From an uncultured Ilumatobacter sp. (lineage in GTDB: Bacteria > Actinomycetota > Acidimicrobiia > Acidimicrobiales > Ilumatobacteraceae): a stretch of DNA of 11,799 bases. The notes under the pieces were generated by a model that ran no database searches, had not been told where the DNA came from, and worked only from the letters and a program-made list of their open reading frames with translations. Positions 11,520 to 11,799 of this stretch are shown here, in pieces; position 1 is the stretch's first letter; the number at the start of each line of letters is the position of its first letter. The DNA lies in NCBI GenBank assembly GCA_938049325.1, contig CALICC010000172.1, positions 1 through 11,799 of the forward strand. The letters are read 5' to 3'. Position numbers and translations under genes: made by a program.

Positions 11520-11799
11520 CTACTCGGCCAACCAGGCTTCGATGATCTTGCCGGCGATTGAGATGCGCGGCGGAATCATCGGCAGATCGTCCTTGCGGTA
11601 CCAGTTGGCGTCGAGGATTTCGCCTTCTTCGCACACGATCTCGCCCGCGACATAGTTCGCGCGGAACCCCACCATCAAACTGTGCGGGAACGGCCAGGGC
11701 TGGCTACCGACGTACCGCACGTCGTCGACGTCGAGGCCGACCTCTTCTTTCACCTCGCGCACGACCGAACCCTCGAGGTCTTCACCTGGCTCGACGAAG
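11520..11799 (-). CDS. nudC: NudC-type NADH pyrophosphatase, C-terminal part (5' end outside window)
   Basis: About 92 residues are visible, ending at TAG (11522-11520). They contain most of the Nudix box (FVEPGEDLEGSVVREVKEEVGL, with the REVKEE metal-binding glutamates) followed by SQPWPFPHSLM. The SQPWPFPxS motif downstream of the Nudix box is the mark of NADH pyrophosphatases, which split NADH/NAD into NMN(H) and AMP and in some bacteria remove NAD caps from RNA. The N-terminal zinc-ribbon region should lie to the right of the window. It is convergent with the sensor-like membrane protein, with a 61-bp gap. The in-frame GTG at 11762 is inside the Nudix box and cannot be the true start. Confidence 0.93.
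   Translation of the reverse strand, partial: FVEPGEDLEGSVVREVKEEVGLDVDDVRYVGSQPWPFPHSLMVGFRANYVAGEIVCEEGEILDANWYRKDDLPMIPPRISIAGKIIEAWLAE

Noticed and set aside
1..11799. tRNA, rRNA, riboswitch or integrase/att structures
   Set aside because: No cloverleaf-like or recognisable riboswitch pattern and no transposase or integrase frame was seen by eye in the short intergenic gaps; small or unusual RNAs cannot be excluded without covariance-model search.

Overview
The window is GC-rich, tightly packed bacterial chromosome with 14 protein genes (two cut by the window edges) and no RNA genes, insertion sequences or CRISPR array that I can see. The gene content points to a high-GC actinobacterium. 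It includes a WS/DGAT-type acyltransferase, a free-standing RecB/Cas4-like nuclease, a membrane-anchored protein with a four-cysteine outer domain of the PknH-sensor kind, and many promoter-proximal genes without a Shine-Dalgarno sequence. The class Acidimicrobiia is my best guess; this rests on general style, not on a marker gene.

Layout, left to right. (1) 1-752: the 3' end of a glycoside hydrolase family 65 enzyme (disaccharide phosphorylase or hydrolase). (2) 816-1709: a short-chain dehydrogenase of the MFE-2 (3R)-hydroxyacyl-CoA dehydrogenase type. It faces, across a strong shared terminator hairpin (1742-1783), a leftward pair: an alpha/beta hydrolase (1778-2554) and a four-helix membrane protein (2625-3101). 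(3) 3165-4602: divergent from that pair, an acyl-CoA dehydrogenase followed by a small LapA-like membrane protein. (4) 4669-5493: a second alpha/beta hydrolase, followed by a 143-bp element made of two near-identical hairpins. (5) 5706-8578: an apparent operon of a Cas4/RecB-like nuclease, a PAP2 phosphatase (4-bp overlap) and a WS/DGAT acyltransferase (6-bp gap), ending in a hairpin that carries the stop codon in its loop. (6) 8594-8827: a leftward 77-aa protein of unknown function, divergent across a 137-bp gap (with a perfect 14-bp palindrome) from a second short-chain dehydrogenase (8965-9753). (7) 9794-10144: a 116-aa protein carrying two sliding-clamp-binding-like motifs. (8) 10190-11458: a Pro-rich, single-pass membrane protein with a PknH-sensor-like outer domain. 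(9) 11520-11799: the 3' end of a leftward NudC-type NADH pyrophosphatase.

The common theme is lipid metabolism: beta-oxidation-type enzymes (acyl-CoA dehydrogenase, hydroxyacyl-CoA dehydrogenase), two serine hydrolases, and a phosphatase/acyltransferase pair that could carry out the last two steps of triacylglycerol synthesis. Most genes are ordinary members of known families, and I see no clear new defence or mobile system. The least explained parts are the twin-hairpin repeat at 5498-5640, the 116-aa protein with two clamp-like motifs, the palindrome at 8902-8915, and the recurrent placement of a -10-like hexamer 6-8 nt before start codons, which suggests leaderless transcripts.
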